Positions 13,605 to 24,059 of a stretch of DNA of 64,000 nt are shown here, in pieces. The stretch lies in assembly GCA_016169945.1 (NCBI GenBank), contig JADLSH010000379.1, positions 1,144,001-1,208,000 of the forward strand, written 5' to 3'. Position 1 is the first letter of the stretch. Each line of letters opens with the position of its first letter. A program made the position numbers and the translations under genes. The notes beneath the pieces were generated by a model, which was not told where the DNA came from, made no database searches, and saw only the letters and a program-made list of their open reading frames with translations. The stretch comes from Trachythela sp. YZ-2020 (taxonomy: Eukaryota > Cnidaria > Anthozoa > Malacalcyonacea > Clavulariidae).

Positions 13605-13858
13605 AATATTGTTTCCCAGCCGATGTTTTCCAGAAGATGGGCAAACCAAGAAACATTGTTTCCTAGCCATGTTTCCAGAAGATGGACAAACCAAGAAACA
13701 ATTTTTCCTAGCCATGTTTCCAGAAGATGGGCAAACCAAGAAACATTGTCTCCTAGCCATGTTTCCAGAAGATGGGCAAACCAAGAAACATTGTTTCCTA
13801 GCCATGTTTCCAGAATATGGGCAAACCAGGAAACATTGTTCCCCAGCCATGTTTCCCA
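13605..13858. repeat. 45-bp minisatellite
   Basis: About five and a half copies of a 45-bp unit (core 'gtttccagaagatgggcaaa'). Because 45 is divisible by 3, several frames stay open. The ORFs over it are artefacts of the repeat. Confidence 0.9.
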
Positions 13859-14294
13859 TGTTACCCTAGCGTGTAGTTTCAGGCTTTACTCGATCTTTAC
13901 CAATTGCTCGTTTGCAATCGACGCCATCTTGGTTGATTTTCGTGGCAACTAAAAATCTATATTCTTCATTCTTTGTCGTATTGTGCCAGAAATCGTATAC
14001 TATTCATAATACAGTAAGATGTTTTCAAAACAAACCAAAAATATTAAAGTAACTCAACTATTTCGATGTAAACGGCTGGACAAAACTTTAAAATCAACCA
14101 AGATGGCGCCTAATGACACGTAGTGACGTCATGTGCAAGCAAAGAATATACACAACATATCCATTCGCCATGCGGAAAGCCGCACCGCCTCCGAAATAGA
14201 TATTTTCGTCGCCTCCCAGTATCAACTCATGCAAGTCAAAGTAATCCTCATCAGGCAACCAAAAACTGAACAGGATGTTCGAGGTTCTGCACTC

Positions 14295-15094
14295 TCAGGT
14301 ATCCACAGTTACTCCCATCTGTTCCAAACGTTCCTGTAGTTCATCGATTTCCTTCAAAATTGCTTCCTCGCTCTGGACCTTAGCAATCTAAATAATGTTT
14401 AATTATATTTTTTCAATATACACAGCATGAAGGCCCGCGTTGTATAATATATACAAACACGAACCGAAAATACAGCTTTTTTAGCTCCAATAGATACATT
14501 GCACAGACTTGATGTGCTTGAAAACTCATGTAAGTAGAATTATGTAGACATTAATTCAGCGTCGGCCACGGACATATAAGAACAAATGAGGTTTTCATGT
14601 GCTGCCATTGAGAAAACAAAACAAAATCTCGACGTTTCGAGCTAAAGCCCTTCGTCAGGAGAAATTAGTAGAGAAATTGTAAGTAGAATTGTGGTTGGTT
14701 CTCTTCGGTGCTTTGAGGGCTTTTCTCCGGGTACTCCGGTTTTCCTCCCTCATTAAAAACTAATCCTTCCACCGTAGCTGTGCTCCGTGATCAGACATGA
14801 GCCACACGGTGGCAGCCAAGGGCGCCTTAGTACGCCTTCAACTCGGTCACGTTTGAGATGCATCTTTCGCAATTTAGCCCTCGCCTACAATGAAAGATTA
14901 TTCACGTTACCGGCTTTACGTATTACCTGTTGATCTTCTAACACTTCTCCTTCGTCCTGTTTAGATTTCAGTTTCTCAATTTGCTGTAATTTCTTCTTTA
15001 AACCACGCAATCTCTTCTCGGTTTGTTCCTGTGTGTCTTCACTGTTAACAATAGCGGGTGCAGGATCATTCTCATGTTCGGCACTTTCACCGGT
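14295..15094 (-). CDS. 3' exons of a gene with an eIF2A/PYM-type C-terminal helix module
   Basis: Two minus-strand exons, 15094-14927 (56 codons, phase 0 to 0) and 14387-14295 (30 codons plus TGA), have acceptors ctttctag and cattatttag and donor CAG/GTAATA. The peptide begins with an acidic linker, followed by KRLRGLKKKLQQIEKLKSKQ and a second helix ending ELQERLEQMGVTVDT. This resembles the C-terminal helical module of eIF2A and of PYM1 (K-N-L-K-K-K-L-x-x-I/V-E pattern), which in those proteins contacts the ribosome. Upstream coding exons are not adjacent. The best candidates are the same-strand exons at 32695-34558, which carry the lysine-rich motif that precedes this module in eIF2A/PYM. 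The phases do not join directly (2 versus 0), so a missing exon or two separate genes is possible. Confidence 0.6.
14610..14880 (+). repeat. SINE fragment with Deu-like core
   Basis: It contains 'ttttctccgggtactccggttttcctccc' followed by 'aactaatccttccaccgtagctgtgct', the conserved core of Deu-type SINEs. It is preceded by one arm of the 'cgacgtttcgagc..aagcccttcgtc' repeat. It lies in the intron between the two eIF2A/PYM-like exons. A related fragment is at 1110-1200. Confidence 0.7.
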
Positions 15095-15223
15095 CTAGAA
15101 AGAAAGTAATGCGTACATTAAGTGACTGCATATTGTCGAAAGCAGGCCCATGTTATTAACCCAGTCTACCTAGCTGACGGTTTTAAAGAGCTGGGGAGTT
15201 GAGGCTAATTTCTGCAATTATAT

Positions 15224-15330
15224 GTATCGTATCGTATCGTATCGTATCGTATCGTATCGTATCGTATCGTATTGTATTGCATTGTATTGTACTGCATTGT
15301 ATTGCATTGTATTGTAAGTGTATTGTATTA
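15224..15330. repeat. (GTATC)n / (GTATTG)n microsatellite
   Basis: Runs of 'gtatc' grade into 'gtattgtattgcatt'. The ORF over it is low complexity and not a gene. Confidence 0.95.
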
Positions 15331-15429
15331 ACGACTGAAGATTTTACTCGTCAATGGAAGAGTTTTGATAAATGGACTAACCAGACCATTTGGCCCACGT
15401 ACGTGCTGGTGCGACACGTGCCGGCACGG

Positions 15430-16105
15430 GCACAAAGCACCAGCTAAGTACGCCTGACGCACCTAGGAAAGGGAGCGTCCACAATTAGTCTAATTAAAGC
15501 TAAATATATCGACTATATACATTATGTACATTATTTAATACCGTTACATAAGATATTTGTAATTGAAAATAAATCAATGTTTAGTGAGTTGTTGTATCGA
15601 TGTGGGATTCTCCGGATTTGATTAAAAGACTCATTCAACATTTGAAGTTCTTGTTGATATTTTCAAGTAGTTTGACCCTAAAGACCCGCAGAATATCGTG
15701 TATAGACGCTACCTACACTGGCATCACGCGTTCAAGATATTATTTAGATCCTTGCGTTTCACAAGCTATAAAAACCTATATACAACATTCGCGCCGCGTT
15801 GTATCGCGTAGACATACAATTACTCGCCTTCGGCTCATGATATATTAACTTTATTAACAAGCAATACGTTTCAATGTTCCCGTTTAATGATTTTACACGG
15901 TCTGATGGCGACCGTTTCATTGGATAATGTTAAATTTAATGAAAACAATCCATGGGCGCGTCAAAACAAACCAGGGGATATATGTGTGGGCTAAAATAAG
16001 CTGTTTAACACCAGCCAATTCCAAGAAGCAGGAAGTCGAAAGCATGCACTTTGAATTCTCGGCTCGAAGTTGTACTGTATCAGTCGCGTTGAAAAGCTTT
16101 GCAAT
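15430..16105 (+). promoter_or_regulatory. 5' flank and promoter block of STING-A
   Basis: It begins with a block (15430-15620) repeated at 19205-19385. A TATA-containing block follows (15721-15848; CTATAAAAACC with TATAAAAA at 15767-15774), repeated at 18568-18695 and 19568-19695. A proximal block (15950-16105) is repeated before the pseudogene and before STING-D. The TATA box lies about 330 bp before the ATG, implying a long leader if it is used. The repetition shows that the duplicated unit included the regulatory DNA. Confidence 0.6.
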
Positions 16106-17845
16106 ATGGTGGCGGAGACGTATGATCCCGAATCAGTTCCTGAACCAACTGTCAGAGATAATACTGTCGCAGATAATACAGAATTCGAAGCCGTTCCAGA
16201 AAAGCGAGGAAACCGTGCGAGATGGGCATCTATAATCATATGTGCAATTACAGCTACACTTGTAATCGTTTTCTGCATCGTTAATCGAAACGTCGTCGTG
16301 TACAAACCTGATGCAACACAGAGAAATACAACAAATGTTCGCTATGTAAAAGAGGAAAAGTTAACCTTTCCTGGCTTGTTTACAACTGCGCTGGGCTTAT
16401 TTGGCATCGTACTTGGCACATTAGTCGACCGCTTATCGCTTGTGGTTGAGGAAGGATATCATCTGCATCAACGTTATGGCGGAAGTCGTAGCAGAATGAT
16501 CAAAGCTTGCTTCAGTGGAATTTCATGGAAATCAGTAATTGCTTTTCTACTCTCGACCGCTTTAACTGTACTTATTCTTACTTTCGTAAGAACATTTATG
16601 GGTCTGCCTGGGTTTGAGCTAAGCCATCTTGTGTATATTTTCAGCGGAATCGGCGTGGGTCCATTTATAATGCACTTGCTTAACCTAAACACACAATCCG
16701 AGGTTCATATTTCCACAATCTTCGAGGAAAAGGGGATGTACGTAGCCAACGGACTTGCGTGGTCCTACTATTTCAACTATCTCCAACAAGCATTGCCGAA
16801 ATTTAAAGAAACAATAAAGTGCCCCTTTCCTGCTCCATATGAACACATCACACCATCCTTGAATAAATTACTCTTGCTCATACCTCATGATTGCTACATG
16901 AAAGACGATTTGAAGGAGCATGACAAAAAGATTGAAAAATTATTTGACACGGGGAGTGACCAGGACCCTCACCGTTTTCCTGTTTATCGCTTAACAGTCA
17001 ACGAAAATCAAAACGAATATTTTGCTATACAGTACGTCAAAGAGCCTTTAAAAACTTTGAGAAAAATGAGCATGCTGGAAGACATTAAGTCTGTAAAAAG
17101 ACAGACTTGCGAAGAGGAAGTAAAATTGCTTTACGGGACACTGTTTCGATTATTAAGTGACCCACCAGACCAGGATTTCAAAGGGATGTGCGTACTCGTA
17201 CCTGTTAAGGCAAAAAATTTGGAAAGTTTACAAAACGGAGGACTAGTAAAATGTATCATGGATGTAGTTCAATCTTCGTGCAGTACAGAGGTTGATGGTG
17301 CTCGTGGGTTCGTGAAACCTAGAGAAGATGAGAAGTTGTTTGTAAATGTAGGCAGCTCATCCAAACCGACCACTAGCAGTGCTCAAACAGTCAAGATTAA
17401 TCCAGACGGTCATTCTCGCTTAACTCATGAAGTCACAATCCATGAGCAGCAAGGAAATGGAAAGCGGATCGAACCTGATGCTAGGAACAAACAAGATGAT
17501 GATGATAATGATAAAAAAGGAAAGAATAAAGGGGAAGCATTGAAAAGAAAGTATAAAGATAAAACACCCAAGGGAACAGAGTTACAGGTAATGATTCCTG
17601 CAGAGAATAATGACCCTTCTGACATACATAAATGTAAACCCAATGAAGCTCTGCCAAAGCCAAAGTTACAAGAGGTCGGAGACGAGAATGATAGTGGTGC
17701 CAGCACGTCAGGGAACGGTTCAGAAATGGTGAATAATGCAGATGGAAGTCAATCAAGTGACCAAACTCATCAAAGCAACCACACTGACCAGGATGAACAT
17801 TCTTCCAATGAGGAACAAGACCTATTACAAACATCAACAGTGTAG
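16106..17845 (+). CDS. STING: STING-family protein, copy A
   Basis: Single-exon ORF of 579 aa. The ATG at 16106 matches the start of its paralogues. STING is an ER membrane receptor for cyclic dinucleotides that triggers innate immune signalling. Four TM segments lie at about 41-59, 88-107, 142-161 and 173-193, followed by a cyclic-dinucleotide-binding domain at about 195-390. The connector and first binding helix contain YVANGLAWSYYFNYL (212-226), the STING signature, with Tyr at the position of human Y167. Core strands LLLLIPHDC, EYFAIQYVKEPLKTL and MCVLVPVKAKN follow. Human R238 is not obviously conserved, and E260 and T263 positions appear to be Q and K/E. Residues 391-579 form a disordered Asp/Lys/Ser-rich tail with no vertebrate-type pLxIS or TBK1-binding motif. 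The C-terminus is TSTV, a class I PDZ-type end. First gene of the cluster. Confidence 0.9.
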   Translation: MVAETYDPESVPEPTVRDNTVADNTEFEAVPEKRGNRARWASIIICAITATLVIVFCIVNRNVVVYKPDATQRNTTNVRYVKEEKLTFPGLFTTALGLFGIVLGTLVDRLSLVVEEGYHLHQRYGGSRSRMIKACFSGISWKSVIAFLLSTALTVLILTFVRTFMGLPGFELSHLVYIFSGIGVGPFIMHLLNLNTQSEVHISTIFEEKGMYVANGLAWSYYFNYLQQALPKFKETIKCPFPAPYEHITPSLNKLLLLIPHDCYMKDDLKEHDKKIEKLFDTGSDQDPHRFPVYRLTVNENQNEYFAIQYVKEPLKTLRKMSMLEDIKSVKRQTCEEEVKLLYGTLFRLLSDPPDQDFKGMCVLVPVKAKNLESLQNGGLVKCIMDVVQSSCSTEVDGARGFVKPREDEKLFVNVGSSSKPTTSSAQTVKINPDGHSRLTHEVTIHEQQGNGKRIEPDARNKQDDDDNDKKGKNKGEALKRKYKDKTPKGTELQVMIPAENNDPSDIHKCKPNEALPKPKLQEVGDENDSGASTSGNGSEMVNNADGSQSSDQTHQSNHTDQDEHSSNEEQDLLQTSTV

Positions 17846-17852
17846 GTTATAT

Positions 17853-17985
17853 CGAGGGGCAAATCACTGATTTAGATCTCGTACACCTTCAGAAAAATCA
17901 CAAAAAATATCACACAAAAAGATCACAAAAAATTTTTTTAATCTTTTTTAATGTCGTAACTTTTCAGGCGTGATTTGCCCCTCGG
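17853..17985. mobile_element. MITE in the 3' flank of STING-A
   Basis: Inverted termini CGAGGGGCAAATCAC...GTGATTTGCCCCTCGG surround an A/T-rich 'cacaaaaa' core and begin 9 bp after the stop codon. The same element sits at the same place after STING-B (21702-21846) and STING-D (29204-29304). An independent copy is in a TMBIM6 intron (50493-50671). It must have inserted before the A/B/D duplications. Confidence 0.85.
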
Positions 17986-18567
17986 GTTATATAATATAGT
18001 TTATTATTTTACGCCAAGAACGAGTATAGTCACAAGACTAGTTATAAACATGGCACATGATCATTAAATGCATTCAATATAGAAGACAAACAATATTAGC
18101 ACATATCACAATATTCACTTTAAACTAGTGACCGATCACGCTACAATCGAAAATTACTAATCGACCTACATTAGTAGCTTAACTCAGAGGTCCCTAGGGA
18201 CCAGCGCGCTAACCGCATCTGCAAGACTGCAACCCGTTCTCCACACAAGGTTGAGATTACATTTGGCAAAAAGAAAGATTCTAAAGTAGACATGGTCATA
18301 GTTTTATATTTTGTATACATTTATATTATCTAGCAGTTGTTGCTAAGGTCAAAAGGTTGCCAATATTTCATGCTTGATAGTTGATATCCCAGCAGGATAT
18401 TGTATTAAAATGTGGCTATCCCATAATACCACGGATTCTTTGTGTGTCTTTGTCACGTGCAAATGATTACATCAGGGTCTATTTATGTCCGCATAGCAGA
18501 GCATTATCCTTGGGGCGGGCGCGGGCAAATGTTCCTGTGACTTTCTGGGAAAGAAATGGCACAGTCA

Positions 18568-19130
18568 TCACGCGTTCAAGATATTATTTAGATCCTTGCG
18601 TTTCACAAGCTATAAAAACCTATATACAACATTCGCGCCGAATTGTATCGCTGAGACATACAATTACTCGCCTTCGGCTCATGATATATTAACTTTTTTA
18701 ACAAGCAAATACGTTTCAATGATCCCGTTTACATGTAATGATTTTACACGGTCTGACGGCAACCATTTCATGGGATAATGTGACGATGTGATTATTAAAT
18801 TTAATAAAAACAATCCATGGGCGCGTCAAGACAAACAGGGGATATATGCGTGGGCGTTAATAAGTTGTTTAACACCAGCCAATTCCAGGAAGCAGGAAGT
18901 CGAAAGCGCTTTGAATTCTCGGCTCGAAGTTGTACTGTATTAGTCGCGTTTTCAAGCTTTGCAATATGGTGGCGGAGATCCTGAACCAACTATCAGGATA
19001 GGAGGTTCCTGAACCAACTATCAGAGATAATGTTTATATCTTTTAGGCACACGCGAAGCAACCCTCAATTTGTTCTATCAGAGATAATACTGTCGCAGAT
19101 AATACAGATTTCGAAGCCGTTTCGCAATAT
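18568..19130 (+). pseudogene. STING 5' fragment (truncated duplicate between A and B)
   Basis: It contains the TATA block (18568-18695) and the proximal leader block (18810-18965), then the STING start region ('gcaatatggtggcggag', 18961-). This is followed by rearranged and repeated leader-coding sequence ('ctgaaccaactatcagagataat' twice, 'actgtcgcagataatacaga.ttcgaagccgttt'). There are no TM or ligand-domain sequences and the frame is broken, so it is a decayed partial copy. Confidence 0.85.
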
Positions 19131-19204
19131 TGTACTAAAAAGATCTACTTTAAATACAGATATTTCAATGTAAATTCAATGTAAATTTGGTCAAAGCACT
19201 GGAA

Positions 19205-20004
19205 CAAAGCACCAGCTAAGTACGTCTGACCCACCTAGGAAAGGGAGCGTCCACAATTAGTATAATTAAAGCTAAATATATCGACTGTATACATTATGTA
19301 CATTATTTAATACCATTACATAAGATATTTGTAATTGAAAATAAATCAATGTTTAGTGAGTTGTTGTATCCATGTGGGATTCTTTCCCCTCGATTCTCTC
19401 AGTTAAAATCGCTTGCTTAATATGCTGCGGATCTTAAGGTCTTTAAGATCAAACTGTAGACCTGAAAAATTCAACATTTGAAGTTCTTGTTGAATTTTTT
19501 CAGGTAATTCGATCCTAAAGACAGGCAGAATATCGTGTATAGACGCTACCTATACACTGGCACTGGCATCACGCGTTCAAGATAATATTTAGATCCTTGC
19601 GTCTCACAAGCTATAAAAACCTATATACAACATTCGCGCCGCGTTGCATCGCTGAGACATACAATTACTCGCCTTCGGCTCATGATATATTAACTTTATT
19701 AACAAGCAATACGTTTCAATGTTCCCGTTTAATGATCTTACACAGTCTGATGGCGACCATTTCATTGGATAATGTGACGATGTAATTATTAAATTTCATG
19801 AAACAATCCATGGGCGCGTGTTCACTTCACCCGTATCGTAACGAACCGTAGCATTTTCTTTTGTGTCGAAGTCGTCAGTTCTACCGGAGTACTCAGGAGA
19901 CAAAGAAATACTGTACTTTTCGGTACAATGTTTGAAGTGGAACACGGTCTTAACACTCCGCTCGAAGCGGTGCTGTATTCAGTCGCGTTGAAACGTTTTG
20001 CAAT
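19205..20004 (+). promoter_or_regulatory. 5' flank of STING-B with replaced proximal promoter
   Basis: The distal block (19205-19385) and TATA block (19568-19695; TATAAAAA at 19612-19619) match STING-A. From about 19819 the leader is unrelated to that of A, the pseudogene and D. It returns to homology only for the last 50 bp before the ATG. This suggests a local replacement. Confidence 0.55.
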
Positions 20005-21660
20005 ATGGAAGCAGAGAAGTTTGATCCCGAACATGTTCCTCGACCAACTAGCGGAGATAATACTGTCACAGCCGAGCCAGAAGCCAGCCGAGCCGAACTC
20101 GTCCCAGAAGAGCGAGGTAACCGTGCGAGACGGACATCTATAGTCCTATGTGCAATTACAGCTACACTTGTAATCGTTTTCTGCATCGTTAATCGAAACG
20201 TCGTCGTGTACAACCTTGATACAACACAGAGAAATGCAACAAATGATTGCTATGTAAAAGAGGAAAAGTTAACCTTTCCAGGCTTGTTTACAACTGCGCT
20301 GGGCTTATTTGGCATCGTAATTGGTACATTAGTCGACCGCTTATCGCTTGTGGTTGAGGAAGGATATCATCTGCATCAACGTTATGGCGGAAGTCGTAGC
20401 AGAATGATCAAAGCTTGCTTCAGTGGAATTTCATGGAAATCAGTAATTGCTTTTCTACTCTCGACCGCTTTAACTGTACTTATTCTTATTTTCGTAAGAA
20501 AATTTATGGGTCTGCCTGGGTTTGAACTAAGCTATCTTGTGTATATTTTCAGCGGAATCGGTGTGGGTCCACTTATAATGCACTTGCTTAACCTAAACAC
20601 ACAATCCGAGGTTCATATTTCCACAATCCTCGAGAAAAAGGGGATGTACGTAGCCAACGGACTTGCGTGGTCCTACTATATCAACTATCTCAGCCAAGCA
20701 TTGCCGAAATTTAAAGAAACAATAAAGTGTCCCTTTCCTGCTCAATATGAACACATTACACCATCCTTGGATAAATTGCTGTTGCTCATACCTCATGATT
20801 GCTACATGAAAGACGATTTAAATGAGCATGACAAAAATATTGAAAAATTATTTGACACGGGGAGTGACCAGGACCCTCACCGTTTTCCTGTTTATTGCTT
20901 AACAGTCAACGAAAATCAAAACGAATATTTTGCTATACAGTACGTCAAAGAGCCTTTAAAAACTTTGAAAAAAATGAGCATGCTGGAAGACATGAAAGCT
21001 GTGAAAAGACAGACTTGCGAAGAGGAAGTAAAATTGCTTTACGGGACACTGTTTCGAATATTAAGTGACCCACCAGAGCAGGACTGCAAAGAGATGTGCA
21101 TACTCGTACCTATTAAAGCGAAAAATTTGGAAAGTTTACAAAACGGAGGACTAGTAAAATGTATCATGGATATAGTTAAACCTCAACCTTCATGCAGTAT
21201 ACAGGTTGATGGTCCTCCTGGGTTTGTGAAACCGACCACGAGCAGTGCTCAAACAGTCAAGAGTTCAGTCGCTTATTCTCGCTTAACTCATGAAGTCACA
21301 ATCCATAATGAGCAGCAAGGAAATGGAAAGCGATCCGAACCTGATGCTAGGAACAAACAAGATGATGATGATAATGATAAAACATCAAAGAAGGGGAAAA
21401 TGAGAAGAAAAGAGGGAACAGACTTACAGGTAATGATTCCTGCAGAGAATAATGACCCTTCTGGCATACATAAATGTAAACCCAATGAAGCTCGGCCAAA
21501 GCCAAAGGTGCAGGAGGTCGGAGACGAGAATGGTGGTGCCAGCACGTCAGGGAACGGTTCAGAAATGGTGCGCACTGCAGATGGAAGTCAACCAAGTGAC
21601 CAAACTCATCAAAGCAACCACACTGACCAGGATGAACATTCTTCCAATGACGTATTATGA
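20005..21660 (+). CDS. STING: STING-family protein, copy B
   Basis: Single-exon ORF of 551 aa, nearly identical to copies A and D through the four TM helices and the ligand-binding domain. It keeps YVANGLAWSYYINYL and the strand pattern of STING, with the same substitutions at the expected cyclic-dinucleotide contacts. The N-terminal 30 residues differ from A and D (richer in E/A). The tail is disordered and acidic/lysine-rich. A 10-bp insertion near the end (after HSSND) shifts the frame and ends the protein early, so the terminal EQDLLQTSEV-type segment of A/D is lost. The lost segment can still be read in another frame just downstream. Confidence 0.9.
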   Translation: MEAEKFDPEHVPRPTSGDNTVTAEPEASRAELVPEERGNRARRTSIVLCAITATLVIVFCIVNRNVVVYNLDTTQRNATNDCYVKEEKLTFPGLFTTALGLFGIVIGTLVDRLSLVVEEGYHLHQRYGGSRSRMIKACFSGISWKSVIAFLLSTALTVLILIFVRKFMGLPGFELSYLVYIFSGIGVGPLIMHLLNLNTQSEVHISTILEKKGMYVANGLAWSYYINYLSQALPKFKETIKCPFPAQYEHITPSLDKLLLLIPHDCYMKDDLNEHDKNIEKLFDTGSDQDPHRFPVYCLTVNENQNEYFAIQYVKEPLKTLKKMSMLEDMKAVKRQTCEEEVKLLYGTLFRILSDPPEQDCKEMCILVPIKAKNLESLQNGGLVKCIMDIVKPQPSCSIQVDGPPGFVKPTTSSAQTVKSSVAYSRLTHEVTIHNEQQGNGKRSEPDARNKQDDDDNDKTSKKGKMRRKEGTDLQVMIPAENNDPSGIHKCKPNEARPKPKVQEVGDENGGASTSGNGSEMVRTADGSQPSDQTHQSNHTDQDEHSSNDVL

Positions 21661-21701
21661 TGAACAAGACCTAGCACAAATATCAGAAGTGTAGGTTATA
21701 T

Positions 21702-21846
21702 AGAGGGGCAAATCACTGATTTAGATCTCGTGCACCTTCAGAAAAATTACAAAAAAAATCACACAAAAAAAATCACAAAAATATTTTTTAAATATTTTTT
21801 AATCTTCTTTAATGTCGCAACTTTTTAGGCGTGATTTGCCCCTCGG
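21702..21846. mobile_element. MITE in the 3' flank of STING-B
   Basis: Same GAGGGGCAAATCAC-ended element as after copies A and D, at the orthologous position. Confidence 0.85.
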
Positions 21847-22099
21847 GTTATATAATATATTTTATTATTTTACGCCAAGAACGAGTATAGTCACAAGACT
21901 AGTTATAAACATGGTACACGATCATTAAATGCATTCAATATAGAAGACCAACAATATTAGCACATATCACAATATTCACTTTAAACTAGTGATCACGCTA
22001 CAATCGAAAATCACTGATCGACCTACATTAGTAGCTTAACTCAGAGGTAGGGACCAGCGCGCTTACCGCATCTGCAACCCGTGCCTAAAATAGACATGA

Positions 22100-22370
22100 T
22101 TCATAGTTTTATATTTTTGTATACTTTTATATTACCTAGCAGTTGTTGCTCAGGTCAAAATTAAAGGTTACCAATATTTCATGCTTGATATACCAGCAGG
22201 ATATTGTATTAAAATTTAGCTATCCCATAATACCACGGATTCTTTGTGTGTGTCTTTGTCACGTGCAAATGATTACGTCAGGGTCTATTTATGTCCGCAT
22301 AGCAGAGCATTATCCTTGGGGCCGGCGCGGGCAAATGCTCCTGTGACTTTCTGGGGAAGAAGTTAATAAT
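22100..22370 (+). repeat. Segment shared by the downstream flanks of the STING units
   Basis: A block containing 'taccacggattctttgtgtgtctttgtcacgtgcaaatgattac' is repeated here, at 18330-18555 and in part at 29690-29850. It marks the edges of the tandemly duplicated unit. Confidence 0.75.
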
Positions 22371-22597
22371 TCCTGGTAATCTCAGAAGGTAGTCAATTTA
22401 ACCCAGGCGTTCTGTGTCCCCGTCCGCAGTCCAAACGTATCATGTCAGCGGTATTTCGACAAAATATTAAATAACATCGCCCGAAAGCAACTCGATGTTC
22501 AGTGCTATTTTATCACCGAATATAATGTTTGTTCTATAACTTACATGGATATTTATGGCCTTCGATAAATTACTTTTTAGGAATGTTAGTTCTGTTT

Positions 22598-22721
22598 CTT
22601 AACCCTAAAACCTAACCCCAAATCCTAAACCGTAACCCTAACGCTAACCTCTAACCCTAACGCTAACCCCAAACCCGAACTCTAAACCCAAACCCTAACC
22701 CCAAGCCCTAACCCTAATGTA
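22598..22721. repeat. Degenerate interstitial telomere-like repeat
   Basis: About 20 imperfect CCCTAA-type hexamers (metazoan telomere repeat TTAGGG in reverse). A shorter run is at 52785-52825. Confidence 0.85.
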
Positions 22722-22729
22722 TGCTAAAT

Positions 22730-24059
22730 AGTGAACCGCTGGCATGATACGACGAGATCGCGGGAGGGGTCACAGAACACCCGGGTTAAATTGATTACGA
22801 TCTCAGAAAGTGAAACTATATACATTCTTAGTACTCTCAACATACTATATACATTCTTAGTACAAAACTCCCTCCCCACAATAGAACGCCTGCCACGCAG
22901 GCTATACAACTGTACAAGACAGCCACTCAAGAAGAGAAAAAGCCCTTCCTGTGTAATTGGCGGCCTTAAATTAAGTAGCATGTGTAGCGAGATCGTCAAG
23001 GGGACAGTTTTGGCATTATTGGGATACCAGACTATCTGCCAATGTCTCTTAAAACTCATTAAACAGGCAAGACGTGTCAATGTTTCCAACATTATCATTT
23101 TTTTCTCTGTCTAATGCCAAACTATTTTACTCGTCAAGAGAAGGACATTAATGGACTAACCACACTATCTGTCAATGTTTTTTCATCCATTTAAAATACA
23201 AGGGGGTACAACCCTAATGTTCCCTACTTTATCATTTTACTCTGCCTAACATCAGGAGATTTTTCCTAGCAACGGGAGAGTTTTGGCATTAATTGGTTAA
23301 CAAGACTATCTGTCCACAACCCTTTTCACCCAATAACAGGCAATACGCTCCGATATACCTCATTTTACTAGTTAAGGCAGGGCATTAATAAGTTAAGCAC
23401 ACAATCTAACTGTCTTTTCACCCATTATTAATAACAGGCATGCAATACACCATATGACATATTTTATCAACACCTGTCTGTGCCTTTGTCCTCATTCATA
23501 TTTAAATATAAAAAGCATAAAGACATGATCTGAAATGGCAAATTGCATACGAGGAGGAGGCTAACCTGCCAGGCAGAGCTTCAATAACGCCCTCGCAGAG
23601 TATGAAAGGGCCTGCTGTGTAGAAAGATCTTTAAAATCAAACCACCTTCTTAACAAACATCTCTTCTCACCCATTAACAGGCAATACACTCCAATATGCC
23701 TGACTTTATAATTTTACTCAGTCTAATGCCAGACGATTTTAGTAGTCAAGGCGATGCATTAATAAGTAACAATCTATTTAATGTCTTTTTCACCAATTTT
23801 TAATAACAGGCAATACACCCTAGTGGGAATATGACATATTTTATCAACCCCAGTCTGTGTCTTTGTTCTTAAGCATTTTTCATTCATATTTCAATATAAA
23901 ATACATACAGACATGTAAACATCAGGTGATCTGAGATGGCAAATCGCAAACGAGAAGGAGGACATCCTGCTAGGCAGAGCTTCAATAACGCCCTCACAGG
24001 GTATGAAAGAGTCTGCTACGTAAGCAGATCTACCTTCTAAACGAGTAGAGAATACCACG
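22730..24059. repeat. Repeat-rich 5' region of STING-C with internal duplication
   Basis: The phrase 'aggcagagcttcaataacgccctc.cag.gtatgaaag' occurs at about 23570-23620 and again at about 23970-24015. The preceding 'gacatattttatcaacacc...cattcatattt' is also duplicated and recurs at 29400-29460. This is a roughly 400-bp tandem duplication. The second copy contains a 34-codon upstream ORF starting at 23937 (ATGGCAAATCGC) that stops about 20 bp before the STING-C start codon. No other gene is seen. Confidence 0.65.

Noticed and set aside
13557..13952. ORFs with about 15-residue repeats on both strands
   Set aside because: Created by the 45-bp minisatellite, whose unit length keeps frames open. 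No start context, splice sites or homology.
15420..15480. Possible minus-strand exon (acceptor ctttcctag, donor GTACGT) linking the eIF2A/PYM-like exon groups
   Set aside because: In the required phase it meets a stop codon, and the sequence belongs to the block duplicated at 19205.
16070..16105. N-terminal extension of STING-A (and of D at 27478)
   Set aside because: It needs a TTG start. The ATG at 16106/27514 has a good context and aligns with copy B.
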